A stretch of DNA of 64,000 nucleotides from Streptomyces sp. S4.7 (lineage in GTDB: Bacteria > Actinomycetota > Actinomycetes > Streptomycetales > Streptomycetaceae): the NCBI RefSeq assembly GCF_010384365.1, contig NZ_CP048397.1, positions 6,510,001 through 6,574,000 on the forward strand, written 5' to 3'. This document shows, in pieces, positions 43,582 to 53,022 of the stretch (position 1 is the first letter of the stretch; the number at the start of each line of letters is the position of its first letter). The translations under genes and the position numbers were made by a program. The notes beneath the pieces are model-generated. The model was not told the DNA's origin. It saw nothing but the letters and a program-made list of their open reading frames with translations, and ran no database searches.

Positions 43582-44382
43582 ATGGCCGCGCTCGAAGTGC
43601 GTGCCCTGTCCGTCGGTTACGGTCCGGTACGCGCCCTGCACGAGGTGTCCCTCGACGTACCGTCCGGCGGGATCACCGCAGTGCTCGGAGGCAACGGCGC
43701 GGGCAAGTCCACGCTGCTGAGAGCCATTTCCCGCACCCTCGGCTTCCATCGGGGTACGGCGGGCGGCGGCACCGTCCACTTCGACGGCCGGCCCATCGGC
43801 CAACTGAGCGCCGCCGGTGTCGTCGCGGCCGGTGTCGTCCAAGTGCCCGAAGGGCGCCAGGTGTTCGCCCGTATGACGGTCGCCGACAACCTGCGGGCCG
43901 GCGCGCTCGGCGCGTCCGGCGGCCGCAAGCGGTACGCGGCGTCCCTCGCCGAGGTGCACGAACTGTTCCCCGTACTCGCGGACCGCGCGGGCCAGCGCGC
44001 CGGACTTCTCTCCGGCGGCGAACAGCAGATGCTCGCCCTCGGCCGGGGCCTGATGGCACGCCCCCGGCTGCTCCTCCTGGACGAACCGTCCCTCGGACTC
44101 GCCCCCCTCATGGCCGCCCGGATCGGCGAGACGATCCAGCAGATCAACGCCAGGGGCACGGCCGTCCTGCTGGTCGAGCAGAACGCGGCCATGGCGCTGC
44201 GGCTCGCGTCCCGCGCGTACGTCCTGGAGGTCGGCGAGGTCACGCTCGAAGGGGACGCGGCCGAACTGGCCTCCTCCGACGAGGTACGCCGCCGCTACCT
44301 CGGAGTCGTCGACGAGACGGCCGCCGAGGACGCGGGCCTGGCCCAGGACCGCGCGCCGGTGCTGCGGAGGTGGAGCGCGTGA
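43582..44382 (+). CDS. livF: Branched-chain amino-acid ABC transporter ATPase LivF
   Basis: The 266-residue ABC ATPase has Walker A VLGGNGAGKSTLLRA, Q-loop region VPEGRQVFARMTV, signature LLSGGEQQMLALGRG, Walker B LLLLDEPSLGLAP and the switch His position occupied by Gln in LLVEQNAAMAL, as is typical of LivF. GAGGAGA precedes ATG 43582. It is the first gene of a five-gene operon with overlapping starts. A C-terminal extension of about 25 residues exceeds E. coli LivF. Confidence 0.94.
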   Translation: MAALEVRALSVGYGPVRALHEVSLDVPSGGITAVLGGNGAGKSTLLRAISRTLGFHRGTAGGGTVHFDGRPIGQLSAAGVVAAGVVQVPEGRQVFARMTVADNLRAGALGASGGRKRYAASLAEVHELFPVLADRAGQRAGLLSGGEQQMLALGRGLMARPRLLLLDEPSLGLAPLMAARIGETIQQINARGTAVLLVEQNAAMALRLASRAYVLEVGEVTLEGDAAELASSDEVRRRYLGVVDETAAEDAGLAQDRAPVLRRWSA

Positions 44383-45308
44383 CGGACTCCGAGAAGAGGC
44401 CGGCCGCTCCGGCGGGCCGTACGTCGCCCGGACATCCCGAACGGACGGTCGGGCACGCCGCGGGCGGCACGGACGCCGACACGGCCCCGTACGGGGCCGG
44501 ATCCGTGGAGAGCCCCGCCCTCACCGTCACCGACGTCACCGTCCGGTTCGCCGGACTCACCGCGCTCGACTCCGTCTCCTTCACGGTCGAACCCGGCAGC
44601 GTCCACGCCGTCATCGGCCCCAACGGCGCGGGCAAGTCCACCTGCTTCAACGTCCTGTCCGGCGTCTACCGCGCGACCTCCGGCAGCGTCCGCCTCGGCG
44701 CGGCCGAACTCACCGGGCTCCCCCCGCACCGTATCGCCGCGCTCGGCGTCGCCCGCACCTTCCAGAACCTCGCGCTCCCGCCGCACGCGACCGTCGCCGA
44801 CAGCATGCTGCTCGGCCGCCACCGCCTCACCCGCGCCGGTTTCCTCGCCACCGGGCTCCGTCTGCCGTCCGCCGCCCGCGAGGCCCGCGAACACCGGGCC
44901 AGGGTCGGCGAGATCGCCGAGTTCGTGGGACTGGCCGGCGATCTGGACCGGCCGGCGGGATCCCTCCCGTACGGAAAACAGAAGCTCGTCGAGCTGGGCC
45001 GTGCCCTGTGCATGGAGCCCGCGGTGCTGCTCCTGGACGAACCCGTCGCCGGGATGACGGCCGACGAACGGCGCCGTACGGCGGCCGTCGTGGCCGGCGT
45101 ACGCGACAGCCTCGGCATCTCGATCGTGCTGGTCGAACACGACATGGGGGTGGTGATGCGGCTCGCCGACGCCGTGACCGTACTCGACTTCGGACGGCGG
45201 ATCGCCGGCGGTACGCCCGCCCAGGTGCAGAGCGATCCGGCCGTCGTCCGCGCCTACCTCGGCGAGAGCGCCGAGAACAGTGACACCAACGAGGAGGCCA
45301 CGTCATGA
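44379..45308 (+). CDS. livG: Branched-chain amino-acid ABC transporter ATPase LivG
   Basis: The 309-residue ATPase has a poorly conserved 45-residue Pro/Gly-rich N-terminal extension, then Walker A VIGPNGAGKSTCFNVLSG, RTFQNLALPPHATV, the signature region SLPYGKQKLVELGRAL (PYGKQ is typical for LivG), Walker B LLLDEPVAGMT and VEHDMGVVM. GTG 44379 overlaps the livF stop (GTGA). It pairs with LivF to power uptake. Confidence 0.94.
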   Translation: MTDSEKRPAAPAGRTSPGHPERTVGHAAGGTDADTAPYGAGSVESPALTVTDVTVRFAGLTALDSVSFTVEPGSVHAVIGPNGAGKSTCFNVLSGVYRATSGSVRLGAAELTGLPPHRIAALGVARTFQNLALPPHATVADSMLLGRHRLTRAGFLATGLRLPSAAREAREHRARVGEIAEFVGLAGDLDRPAGSLPYGKQKLVELGRALCMEPAVLLLDEPVAGMTADERRRTAAVVAGVRDSLGISIVLVEHDMGVVMRLADAVTVLDFGRRIAGGTPAQVQSDPAVVRAYLGESAENSDTNEEATS

Positions 45309-46195
45309 CCACCTTCGTCGAACTCCTCCTCGGCGGACTCTCCATGGGCTCCGTCTACGCCCTGATCGCCCTCGGCTTCGTCGTCATCTTCAAGGCCACC
45401 GAAGTGGTCAACTTCGCCCACGCCTCGCTCCTCCTCGCTGGCGGCTACGTCACCGCCGTGCTCCACGACGACATCGGCTTCTGGCCCGCACTCGCCGCCG
45501 GCATCGCGGGCGCCGCCGTCGTCGGGTCCGCCGTCGAGTACACCGTCATGCGCCGCTACCGGGGCGCCGACCACAGCGTCCTCGCCATCGTCACCATCGG
45601 CGTCGACATCCTCCTCACCACCGAACTCACCCGCCGCATCGGCACCGACGTCCTGGCGCTCGGCGACCCGTGGGGCGACGAACTCCTCACCATCGGCGAC
45701 ATCACCATCGCCCAGACCCGGGTCGCGGCGTTCGTCGCGGCGGCGCTGCTGATCACCGCGTTCCTGCTCGCCTTCCGCTACACGACCTGGGGCGTCGCGA
45801 TGCGCGCGGCGGCGGAGAACCCGCAGACCGCCGCGCTCATGGGCGTACGCCTCGGCCGGGTCTCGCTCTCCGCCTGGGCGGTCGCGGGCTCGCTCGCCGC
45901 CGTCGCCGCCCTCTTCCTCACGGTCTTCCCGACCCCCGGCCTCGAACGCGCCACCTCCCTCGCCGCGCTCAAGGCCTTCCCGGCCGCGATTCTCGGCGGC
46001 CTCGACTCCACGACCGGGGCGCTCGCCGGGGGACTCATCGTCGGCGTCACCGAGTCCTTCGCCACCGGCTACCAGAGCGATCTGACCTTCCTCGGGCGCG
46101 GATTCGGCGACCTCGCGCCGTATCTCGTGATGGTCGCGGTGCTGCTGGTCCGGCCCGCCGGGCTCTTCGGTACGAAGGAGCTCGCCCGTGTCTGA
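45305..46195 (+). CDS. livH: Branched-chain amino-acid ABC transporter permease LivH
   Basis: This 296-residue inner-membrane permease has about eight hydrophobic segments. Family motifs are GSVYALIALGFVVIFKATEV near the start, NFAHASLLLAGGY, and the cytoplasmic loop MRAAAENPQTAALMGVRLGR that contacts the ATPases. ATG 45305 overlaps the livG stop. The name is given by family and operon order. Confidence 0.93.
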   Translation: MTTFVELLLGGLSMGSVYALIALGFVVIFKATEVVNFAHASLLLAGGYVTAVLHDDIGFWPALAAGIAGAAVVGSAVEYTVMRRYRGADHSVLAIVTIGVDILLTTELTRRIGTDVLALGDPWGDELLTIGDITIAQTRVAAFVAAALLITAFLLAFRYTTWGVAMRAAAENPQTAALMGVRLGRVSLSAWAVAGSLAAVAALFLTVFPTPGLERATSLAALKAFPAAILGGLDSTTGALAGGLIVGVTESFATGYQSDLTFLGRGFGDLAPYLVMVAVLLVRPAGLFGTKELARV

Positions 46196-47291
46196 CACAA
46201 GGCAGGTCCCCGCCACGGCTCGCGCCCTCCTGCGCCACCCCCGCGCCTACGCCTGGCTCGCCGGCTCCCTCCTGCTCCTCGCCCTGCCCTTCTACCTCGA
46301 CCGCTTCTGGCTCCAGGCCGGGCTCTTCGCGATGGCCGCCGCCATCGGCGCCATCGGCCTCAACCTCCTGACCGGCGCCACCGGACAGCTCTCCATGGGC
46401 CACTCCTTCTTCCTCGCCGTCGGCGCCTACGGCTACTGCGTCCTCGCGGGCGAGAGCGGCGAGGAGAACGGCCGGCAGCTCACCGGACTCGGTCTGCCGA
46501 CCTGGCTCGCGGCCGTGCTCGCCGTACTCCTCGCGGGCGCGGCGGGCGGCCTGTTCAGCCCCATCGCCGGCCGGCTGCGCGGCGCCTATCTGGGCATCGC
46601 GACCCTGGCGCTGATCTTCATCGGGCAGCACGTCCTGTTCAACGCGGGAGGTCTGACCGGCGGGTTCAACGGCCGCGACGTCCCCGTGCTCTCCCTCTTC
46701 GGTTTCGCCTTCGACGACACCGAGGTCGTGATCGCCGCCGTCCCCTTCGGGGCGTCGGAGAAGCTCTGGTACGCGGGCCTGTTCGCCCTCCTGGTCGGCG
46801 GCCTCTTCGCACGCGGCGTGCTGCGCGGCAGGCCCGGCCGGGCCATGAACGCGATCCGCGACCACCGCATCGCCGCCGGGGTGATGGGCGTGCCGGTCGC
46901 CCGCTACCGGGGCGCCGTGTTCGTCCTGTCCTCCATGTACGCGGGGCTCGCCGGCGTACTGATCGCGCTGATCTTCCAGCGGACCGTGCCCGACTACTTC
47001 GGCATGATCCTCGCCCTCGAATATCTCGCCATGATCGTCATCGGCGGTCTGGGCACGGTCTCCGGCGCCGTCGTCGGCGCGGCCTTCGTCGCCCTGCTGC
47101 CGCAACTCCTCACCCACTACAGCGACTCGCTCCCGCTCGTCGCCGACCCGGGCTCGGGCGGCGTCACACCGGGCGAGGCGTCCCGCTATCTGTACGGCGC
47201 CGCGATCGTCGCGGTGGTCCTGTTCCTGCCCGGCGGACTCACCCGCCTGTCAGTTCCGACGGTTCGACGGCTCTCACGGGAGAAGACATGA
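46188..47291 (+). CDS. livM: Branched-chain amino-acid ABC transporter permease LivM
   Basis: This 367-residue permease has many transmembrane segments, GLNLLTGATGQLSMGHSFFL near the N-terminus, and the ATPase-contact loop MNAIRDHRIAAGVMGVPVAR. EYLAMIVIGGLGTVSGAVVG completes the LivM pattern. GTG 46188 overlaps livH by 8 bp. It forms the channel with LivH. Confidence 0.93.
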   Translation: MSDTRQVPATARALLRHPRAYAWLAGSLLLLALPFYLDRFWLQAGLFAMAAAIGAIGLNLLTGATGQLSMGHSFFLAVGAYGYCVLAGESGEENGRQLTGLGLPTWLAAVLAVLLAGAAGGLFSPIAGRLRGAYLGIATLALIFIGQHVLFNAGGLTGGFNGRDVPVLSLFGFAFDDTEVVIAAVPFGASEKLWYAGLFALLVGGLFARGVLRGRPGRAMNAIRDHRIAAGVMGVPVARYRGAVFVLSSMYAGLAGVLIALIFQRTVPDYFGMILALEYLAMIVIGGLGTVSGAVVGAAFVALLPQLLTHYSDSLPLVADPGSGGVTPGEASRYLYGAAIVAVVLFLPGGLTRLSVPTVRRLSREKT

Positions 47292-48565
47292 AGCGACGCG
47301 CACGTCATACGAACGCACCGAGGGCCGGCGCGGCGCTGCTGGTCGTGCTGGCACTCGCGCTCGCCGGGTGCAGCGGCAAGGCCACCGAGGGCGACGGCAA
47401 GGACAAGGGTGCCGGGGGAGTGAGGACCGGGGAGGGCGTGAGCGACAAGACGATCTCGCTCGGTGTCCTCACCGACATGACCGGGGTCTACGCCTCGCTC
47501 GGCAAGAGCGTCACCCAGGCCCAGCAGCTGTGGGCGGACCAGACGAACAAGGCGGGCGGTATCTGCGGCCGTACGATCGAGCTGACCGTACGCGACCACG
47601 GCTACGACCCGCAGAAGGCCGTCGCCGCCTACACGGAGCTGGAGCCGGACGTGCTCGGCTTCGCGCAGTTCATCGGCTCGCCGTTCGTCGCCGCCGTCGA
47701 GAAGCGGATCGACGGCCAGGACAAGGGCCTGGTCCTGCCGCAGGCATGGTCGGCCAATCTGCTCGGCAGTCCTTACGTACGGGTCGTCGGCGCCACGTAC
47801 GACATCGAGACCATCAACGCCATCGACTACCTCCTCAGCGAGAAGCGCATCACCAAGGGCGACAAGATCGGTCATGTCTACTTCGAGGGCGACTACGGCG
47901 AGAACGCGCTCGTCGGCTCCGAGTACGCGGCCGAGCAGGCGGGTCTCACGGTCGTCGAGCAGAAGATCAAGCCGACCGACAACGACATGTCCGCGCAGGT
48001 CGCCGCGCTCAAGAAGGCCGGTGTCAAGGCGATCGTGATCAGCGCCGGACCCCGCCAGGCGGCCTCACTGGTGGGTGTGGCCGCGGCGGGCGGATTCAAT
48101 GTGCCGGTCGTCGGCAACAACTCGGCGTTCGCGCCGCAGCTGCTCGCCACGGCCGCCGGCCCGGCGCTGATGAAGGACTACTACATCGCCTCCTCCACCC
48201 TGCCCATCGGCTCGGACGAGGCGGCGCCGAAGAAGCTCGCCACCGAGTACGCGGCCGCCTACCCGGACGACGGCCTCGACAACGGCGTCGTGTCCGGCTA
48301 CACGGCCGCGACGCTCTACGGCGAGCTGCTGAAGACCGCGTGCGAGAACAAGGACCTCACCAGGGCGGGCATCGACAAGGCGCTGCTCGGGCTCGACGCG
48401 TTCTCCACCGGTTTCGGGATCACGCACGACTTCTCCGACCCGGCGGCGCCCTCCACCCGGCAGTCCGTGATCATGAAGCCGGACTCGAAGGTGCCCGGCG
48501 GTCTGAAGGTCGTCCAGGAGGCGCAGGTGGCGGAGCCCGCGGAGTCGTTCACCTTCGGCGGGTAG
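47288..48565 (+). CDS. livK: Branched-chain amino-acid ABC transporter substrate-binding lipoprotein
   Basis: The 425-residue lipoprotein has a signal with lipobox LALAGC (lipidated Cys28) and a periplasmic-binding-protein type I fold (TISLGVLTDMTGVYASLGKS near the start, ELTVRDHGYDPQKAVAAY, VYFEGDYGENALVGSEYA). It is tethered on the outer face of the membrane and delivers amino acids or related amides to LivHM. ATG overlaps the livM stop. The exact ligand is unknown: ligands of this family include Leu/Ile/Val, urea and short amides. Confidence 0.92.
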   Translation: MKRRARHTNAPRAGAALLVVLALALAGCSGKATEGDGKDKGAGGVRTGEGVSDKTISLGVLTDMTGVYASLGKSVTQAQQLWADQTNKAGGICGRTIELTVRDHGYDPQKAVAAYTELEPDVLGFAQFIGSPFVAAVEKRIDGQDKGLVLPQAWSANLLGSPYVRVVGATYDIETINAIDYLLSEKRITKGDKIGHVYFEGDYGENALVGSEYAAEQAGLTVVEQKIKPTDNDMSAQVAALKKAGVKAIVISAGPRQAASLVGVAAAGGFNVPVVGNNSAFAPQLLATAAGPALMKDYYIASSTLPIGSDEAAPKKLATEYAAAYPDDGLDNGVVSGYTAATLYGELLKTACENKDLTRAGIDKALLGLDAFSTGFGITHDFSDPAAPSTRQSVIMKPDSKVPGGLKVVQEAQVAEPAESFTFGG

Positions 48566-48580
48566 CGGGTCGACCGGCAC

Positions 48581-48621
48581 GGGGAGGGGCCCGGACGCTT
48601 CAAGCGTCCGGGCCCCTCCCC
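48581..48621. terminator. Strong bidirectional terminator between livK and pssA
   Basis: A perfect 18-bp stem (GGGGAGGGGCCCGGACGC and complement) closes a 5-nt loop TTCAA, 15 bases after the livK stop and 16 bases before the pssA stop on the other strand. Confidence 0.9.
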
Positions 48622-48637
48622 ATGCCGTTGCCCGCCG

Positions 48638-49492
48638 TTACGGATGCTGCGCGGCCCGCGCCTCGCGGCGGTTGTCGCGGAAGGTGTTCACCCGTCGCGC
48701 CGTGGCGAAGAGCGGGATCACCGCGCCCGTCACCACCTGGAGCGCACAGCCGGTCTGGAGCAGTAGCTGTCCACCCGGCGCGTCGAACGCCCAGGCCGCC
48801 AGGAGCCCCATCGCGGCCACGATCCAGCTGAGCATCGCCACCGCGAGGACACCTCGTGGCTTCGGATACTCGACCCGGCTCACCATCAGCCACGCGACGC
48901 CGATGATGGCCAGGAGCGTGGGTACGAAGGGGAGCTCCAGGAGCACGATCGAGACGACCGTCAGCGCGCCGAAGGGGCTCGGCATGCCCTGGAACATGCC
49001 GTCCTTCAGCGTCACACAGGAGAATCTCGCGAGCCGCAGGACCACCGCCAGCAGCACCACGATCGCGGCCAGCGCCGACACCCGCTGATGCGCGTCGTCG
49101 GCGACCATGCCGTAGACGAGCACGAAGTACGCGGGCGCCAGACCGAAGCTGATCAGGTCGGAGAGGTTGTCCAGCTCCGCGCCCATCGGCGAGCTGCGCA
49201 GCTTGCGCGCCACGAGCCCGTCGAAGAGGTCGAAGACGGCGGCGCAGAGCATGAGGATCACGGCGGTGGCCGCGGAGTGCCGCGCCATGCCGGTCTCTTC
49301 GCTGCCCGTGAGGTGCGGGATCAGGATGCCGGTGGTGGTGAAGTAGACAGCCATGAAGCCGCAGGTCGCGTTGCCGAGAGTGAGGGTGTCGGCTATCGAC
49401 AGCCGCATGGACAGCGGCATGTCTTCGGCTTCGTCCTCCTCCTCGGCCTCGGCGACCCAGCCGGCCGGTGTGTCGGGATCAATCACGGTCAA
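48638..49492 (-). CDS. pssA: CDP-diacylglycerol--serine O-phosphatidyltransferase
   Basis: This 284-residue membrane enzyme joins serine to CDP-diacylglycerol. It carries the CDP-alcohol phosphatidyltransferase signature FDGLVARKLRSSPMGAELDN followed by LSD, matching D-G-x2-A-R-x8-G-x3-D-x3-D. Multiple hydrophobic segments follow. Its ATG lies 14 bp inside the 3' end of psd, so the two are co-translated, and the product is the substrate of Psd. It is the second gene of the phosphatidylethanolamine pair. Confidence 0.94.
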   Translation of the reverse strand: MTVIDPDTPAGWVAEAEEEDEAEDMPLSMRLSIADTLTLGNATCGFMAVYFTTTGILIPHLTGSEETGMARHSAATAVILMLCAAVFDLFDGLVARKLRSSPMGAELDNLSDLISFGLAPAYFVLVYGMVADDAHQRVSALAAIVVLLAVVLRLARFSCVTLKDGMFQGMPSPFGALTVVSIVLLELPFVPTLLAIIGVAWLMVSRVEYPKPRGVLAVAMLSWIVAAMGLLAAWAFDAPGGQLLLQTGCALQVVTGAVIPLFATARRVNTFRDNRREARAAQHP

Positions 49493-50135
49493 TTCGAGTC
49501 ACCCCTGCGGTCGTCGTCTGGCCGACCTCGACGGCTACCTCGACACCTTCCGGAAGGTAGATGTCGACGCGCGAGCCGAAACGGATCAGGCCGATGCGCT
49601 CGCCTTGCTCCAGTTTGGTCCCCTGCGGTACGTACGGCACGATCCGTCGGGCGACGGCGCCGGCGATCTGCACCATCTCGATGTCACCGAGCTCGGTGTC
49701 GAAGTGCCAGACGACGCGCTCGTTGTTCTCGCTCTCCTTGTTGAAAGCGGGAACGAAGCCGCCGGGGATGTGCTCCACGGACGTCACCGTGCCCGCGAGG
49801 GGGGCACGGTTCACATGCACGTTCAGCGGGCTCATGAAGATCGCGACGCGGGTGCGCCCGTCCTTCCACGGCATGATGCTCTGCACCACTCCGTCGGCCG
49901 GTGAGATGACCCGGCCCTGTGTGATCTCTCGCTCGGGGTCGCGGAAGAACCACAGCATGCCTGCCGCGAGAGCGGTGGCGGGCACAGCGACGGCGGCGGC
50001 ACGCCTCGATCGGCGCGCACGGACCAGGCTGAGTGCTGCGGTGGCGACGGTCGGCAGAAGCCACGGCGATGCTCCGCGCGCGAGGCGTCCCTTGGGAATG
50101 AGGTCGCGTGGTGCGGAGGTTTGGCTGTGGGGCAT
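49479..50135 (-). CDS. psd: Phosphatidylserine decarboxylase (short actinobacterial/archaeal type)
   Basis: The 218-residue proenzyme becomes a pyruvoyl-dependent decarboxylase producing phosphatidylethanolamine. It has a hydrophobic anchor (AVAVPATALAAGMLWFF), FRDPEREI, SPADGVVQSI, FMSPLNVHVNRAP and the cleavage region LIRFGSRVDIYLP, where the Ser of GS forms the pyruvoyl group. The start ATG 50135 was chosen from the family length; the frame is open further upstream. It overlaps pssA, its pathway partner. Confidence 0.93.
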   Translation of the reverse strand: MPHSQTSAPRDLIPKGRLARGASPWLLPTVATAALSLVRARRSRRAAAVAVPATALAAGMLWFFRDPEREITQGRVISPADGVVQSIMPWKDGRTRVAIFMSPLNVHVNRAPLAGTVTSVEHIPGGFVPAFNKESENNERVVWHFDTELGDIEMVQIAGAVARRIVPYVPQGTKLEQGERIGLIRFGSRVDIYLPEGVEVAVEVGQTTTAGVTRIDRD

Positions 50136-50304
50136 GGATGACCTTCGTAGCGGATGGAGCCGCACGGGCAACGGGGGACGGCGGCTTTCCGTCGATGGTA
50201 TCGGTTGCCGGGTGCAACTGGGCAATGCAGAAGCCGAGTCGACGGCCGGAAGACGATGACGCGGTGTGATGTTGTGGGCGGTCAAATGGGATCAAAGGCC
50301 GTGA

Positions 50305-51510
50305 TCAGCCTTGGAATCGGTACTCCTCAAGCAATCGGCGGCCAATGATCATTTTCTGAATCTCGGCGGTACCCTCGCCGATCAGCAGCATCGGCGCCTC
50401 GCGGTAGAGGCGCTCGATCTCGTACTCCTTGGAGAAGCCGTAACCGCCGTGGATGCGGAAGGCGTCCTCGACGACTTCCTTGCAGTATTCGGAGGCGAGG
50501 TACTTCGCCATCCCCGCCTCCAGGTCGTTTCGTTCCCCGGAGTCCTTTTTGCGCGCCGCATTCACCATCATGGCATGGGCCGCTTCGACCTTGGTCGCCA
50601 TTTCCGCCAGCTTGAACTGGATCGCCTGGTGCTGGGCGATCGGTTTGCCGAAAGTGTGGCGCTGCTGGGCGTACGAGACGCCGAGTTCAAAGGCACGCTG
50701 TGCGACGCCGCAGCCACGCGCGGCGACGTTCACGCGGCCCACTTCGACACCGTCCATCATTTGGTAAAACCCTCGTCCGGTGGTGCCGCCGAGGACCCTA
50801 TTGGCCGGAATGCGCAGTCCGTCCATGATCAACTCGGTGGTGTCGACGCCCTTGTAGCCCATCTTGTCGATCTTGCCGGGGATGGTGAGACCGGGCCGCA
50901 CCTCACCGAAGCCGGACTCCTTCTCGACCAGGAACGTGGTCATCGACCTGTGGGGGGCCGTGCCCTCGGGGTGGCCTTCGTCACTGCGGCACAGAACGGC
51001 GACGAGCGTGGACGTGCCGCCGTTCGTCAGCCACATCTTCTGGCCGTCCAGTACGTACTCGTCGCCGTCCCGCACACCCTTCGACGTGATCGCCGACACG
51101 TCGGAGCCGAGCCCCGGCTCGGACATCGAGAACGCGCCACGCACCTCGCCGGCCGCCATTCGCGGCAGGAAGGTGTCCTTCTGCTCCTCGGTCCCGTGCT
51201 GCTTGATCATGTACGCCACGATGAAATGCGTGTTGACGATGCCCGAGACGGACATCCAGCCGCGGGCGATCTCCTCCACGCAGAGCGCGTACGTGAGCAG
51301 GGACTCACCCAGACCCCCGTACTCCTCGGGGATCATCAGCCCGAACAGGCCGAGTTCCTTCAGTCCTTCGACGATCCGGGTCGGGTACTCGTCGCGGTGC
51401 TCCAGTTCGGTGGCCACCGGAAGGATCTCTTTGTCGACGAAGTCCCTTACCGTGGAGAGGATCTCCCGCTGAATGTCGGTCAGGTCCGCGGTCTGGGCGA
51501 GACGGCTCAT
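50305..51510 (-). CDS. mcd: Acyl-CoA dehydrogenase, probable methylsuccinyl-CoA dehydrogenase of the ethylmalonyl-CoA pathway
   Basis: This 401-residue flavoprotein has the three-part acyl-CoA dehydrogenase fold: an N-terminal helical part, AFSMSEPGLGSDVSAI with FAD contacts, and C-terminal RIHGGYGFSKEYEIERLYRE then GTAEIQK. The role as methylsuccinyl-CoA dehydrogenase (methylsuccinyl-CoA to mesaconyl-CoA) is inferred from being the last gene of the ccr-ecm-lyase-hydratase operon, where it starts 3 bp after the hydratase stop. FAD is expected as cofactor with electron transfer to ETF. Confidence 0.88.
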   Translation of the reverse strand: MSRLAQTADLTDIQREILSTVRDFVDKEILPVATELEHRDEYPTRIVEGLKELGLFGLMIPEEYGGLGESLLTYALCVEEIARGWMSVSGIVNTHFIVAYMIKQHGTEEQKDTFLPRMAAGEVRGAFSMSEPGLGSDVSAITSKGVRDGDEYVLDGQKMWLTNGGTSTLVAVLCRSDEGHPEGTAPHRSMTTFLVEKESGFGEVRPGLTIPGKIDKMGYKGVDTTELIMDGLRIPANRVLGGTTGRGFYQMMDGVEVGRVNVAARGCGVAQRAFELGVSYAQQRHTFGKPIAQHQAIQFKLAEMATKVEAAHAMMVNAARKKDSGERNDLEAGMAKYLASEYCKEVVEDAFRIHGGYGFSKEYEIERLYREAPMLLIGEGTAEIQKMIIGRRLLEEYRFQG

Positions 51511-51513
51511 GGG

Positions 51514-52026
51514 TCAGCTCTCCTGCGTCGTCGGCTCGGGGCGGCCGGGCTGTTCGCCGCCGCGCTTGTCGATGTAGGTCGCGGTCGGCACCATCACCTT
51601 GCGGCGGAACACACACACGACCGTGCCGTCCTGCTTGTAGCCCCTGGTCTCGACATATACGACTCCCCGGTCGTCCTTGGACCGTGACGGGGTCTTGTCC
51701 AGGACGGTCGTCTCGCCGTAAAGCGTGTCGCCGTGAAAGGTCGGCGCGATGTGCCGCAGCGACTCGACCTCCAGATTGGCGATGGCCTTTCCGGAGACGT
51801 CGGGCACCGACATACCGAGCAGCAGTGAGTAGATGTAATTGCCCACCACCACGTTCCTGCCGAAATCGGTGGTCTTCTCCGCGTAGTTGCTGTCGAGATG
51901 GAGCGGATGGTGGTTCATGGTGAGCAGACAGAACAGGTGGTCGTCGTACTCGGTGACGGTCTTTCCCGGCCAGTGCTTGTAGACGGCCCCGACCTCGAAC
52001 TCCTCAAAGGTGCGTCCGAATCGCAT
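51514..52026 (-). CDS. mch: MaoC-like dehydratase, probable mesaconyl-CoA hydratase
   Basis: The 170-residue hot-dog fold protein shows FGRTFEEFEVGAVYKHWPGK and HLDSNYAEKTTDFGRNVVVG, where the Asp/Asn and following His/Tyr region is the MaoC active-site loop, then YIYSLLLGMSVPDVSGKAI. By operon position it should hydrate mesaconyl-C1-CoA to beta-methylmalyl-CoA. It is shorter than the two-domain Rhodobacter Mch, but single-domain versions occur in Streptomyces. There are 3-bp gaps on either side, so it is in the middle of the operon. Confidence 0.87.
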   Translation of the reverse strand: MRFGRTFEEFEVGAVYKHWPGKTVTEYDDHLFCLLTMNHHPLHLDSNYAEKTTDFGRNVVVGNYIYSLLLGMSVPDVSGKAIANLEVESLRHIAPTFHGDTLYGETTVLDKTPSRSKDDRGVVYVETRGYKQDGTVVCVFRRKVMVPTATYIDKRGGEQPGRPEPTTQES

Positions 52027-52029
52027 CTC

Positions 52030-53022
52030 TCACGCCTCCGGGGCTTCGAACTTCGAGGTCCGCCGCAGACCCGCAGCCCGGCCCTTGCCGGAGACGACCA
52101 GCGCCATCTTGCGGCTCGCCTCGTCGATCATCTCGTCGCCGAGCATCGCCGACCCCTTCTTGCCGCCCGCCTCGGACGTCGCGTAGTCGTACGCGTCGAG
52201 GATCAGCTCCGCGTGGTCGTAGTCCTCCTGGGACGGCGAGAAGATCTCGTTCGCCGCGTCGATCTGGCCCGGGTGCAGAACCCACTTGCCGTCGAAGCCC
52301 AGCGCCGCGGCGCGGCCCGCGACCTCGCGGAACGCGTCCACGTCGCGGATCTGGAGGAACGGCCCGTCGATCGCCTGGAGATCGTGCGTACGCGCCGCCA
52401 TCAGGATCCGCATCAGGATGTAGTGGTAGGCGTCCGCGCCGTAACCGGGCGGCTGCTGGCCGACCACCAGCGTCTTCATGTTGATCGACGCCATGAAGTC
52501 GGCGGGGCCGAACACGATGGTCTCCAGCCGCGGCGACGAGGCCGCGATCTCGTCCACGTTCACCAGGCCCCTGGCGTTCTCGATCTGCGCCTCGATACCG
52601 ATCCTGCCGACCTCGAAGCCCATCGTCTTCTCGATCTGGGTGAGCAGCAGATCGAGCGTCACGACCTGCTGCGCGTCCTGGACCTTGGGCAGCATGAGGC
52701 AGTCCAGATTGTGGCCCGCGCCCTCCACGACCGTGATCACGTCGCGGTACGTCCAGTGCGTCGTCCAGTCGTTGACCCTCACGACCCTGGTCTTGCCCGT
52801 CCAGTCACCCTTGTTGAGCGCGTCCACCACGGTGTGCCGGGCGCCCTCCTTGGCGAGCGGCGCGCACGCGTCCTCCAGGTCGAGGAAGACCTGGTCCGCC
52901 GCCAGCCCCTGCGCCTTCTCCAGGAAGCGCGGGTTTGATCCGGGCACGGCCAGGCAGGAGCGCCGGGGACGGAGCCGGTCGGCGGGCGTGTCCGACGCGG
53001 CTGACTTGGGCGACGTGGTCAT
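52030..53022 (-). CDS. mcl: CitE-like CoA-ester lyase (malyl/beta-methylmalyl-CoA lyase)
   Basis: The 330-residue TIM-barrel lyase of the HpcH/HpaI/CitE family has RSCLAVPGSNPRFLEKAQ, QVFLDLEDACAP (metal-binding Glu/Asp), IGIEAQIENARGL, IVFGPADFMASI and GFDGKWVLHPGQID. In the ethylmalonyl-CoA pathway it cleaves beta-methylmalyl-CoA to propionyl-CoA and glyoxylate. Its ATG overlaps the ecm stop by 4 bp. Start 53022 is chosen for that overlap. Confidence 0.91.
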   Translation of the reverse strand: MTTSPKSAASDTPADRLRPRRSCLAVPGSNPRFLEKAQGLAADQVFLDLEDACAPLAKEGARHTVVDALNKGDWTGKTRVVRVNDWTTHWTYRDVITVVEGAGHNLDCLMLPKVQDAQQVVTLDLLLTQIEKTMGFEVGRIGIEAQIENARGLVNVDEIAASSPRLETIVFGPADFMASINMKTLVVGQQPPGYGADAYHYILMRILMAARTHDLQAIDGPFLQIRDVDAFREVAGRAAALGFDGKWVLHPGQIDAANEIFSPSQEDYDHAELILDAYDYATSEAGGKKGSAMLGDEMIDEASRKMALVVSGKGRAAGLRRTSKFEAPEA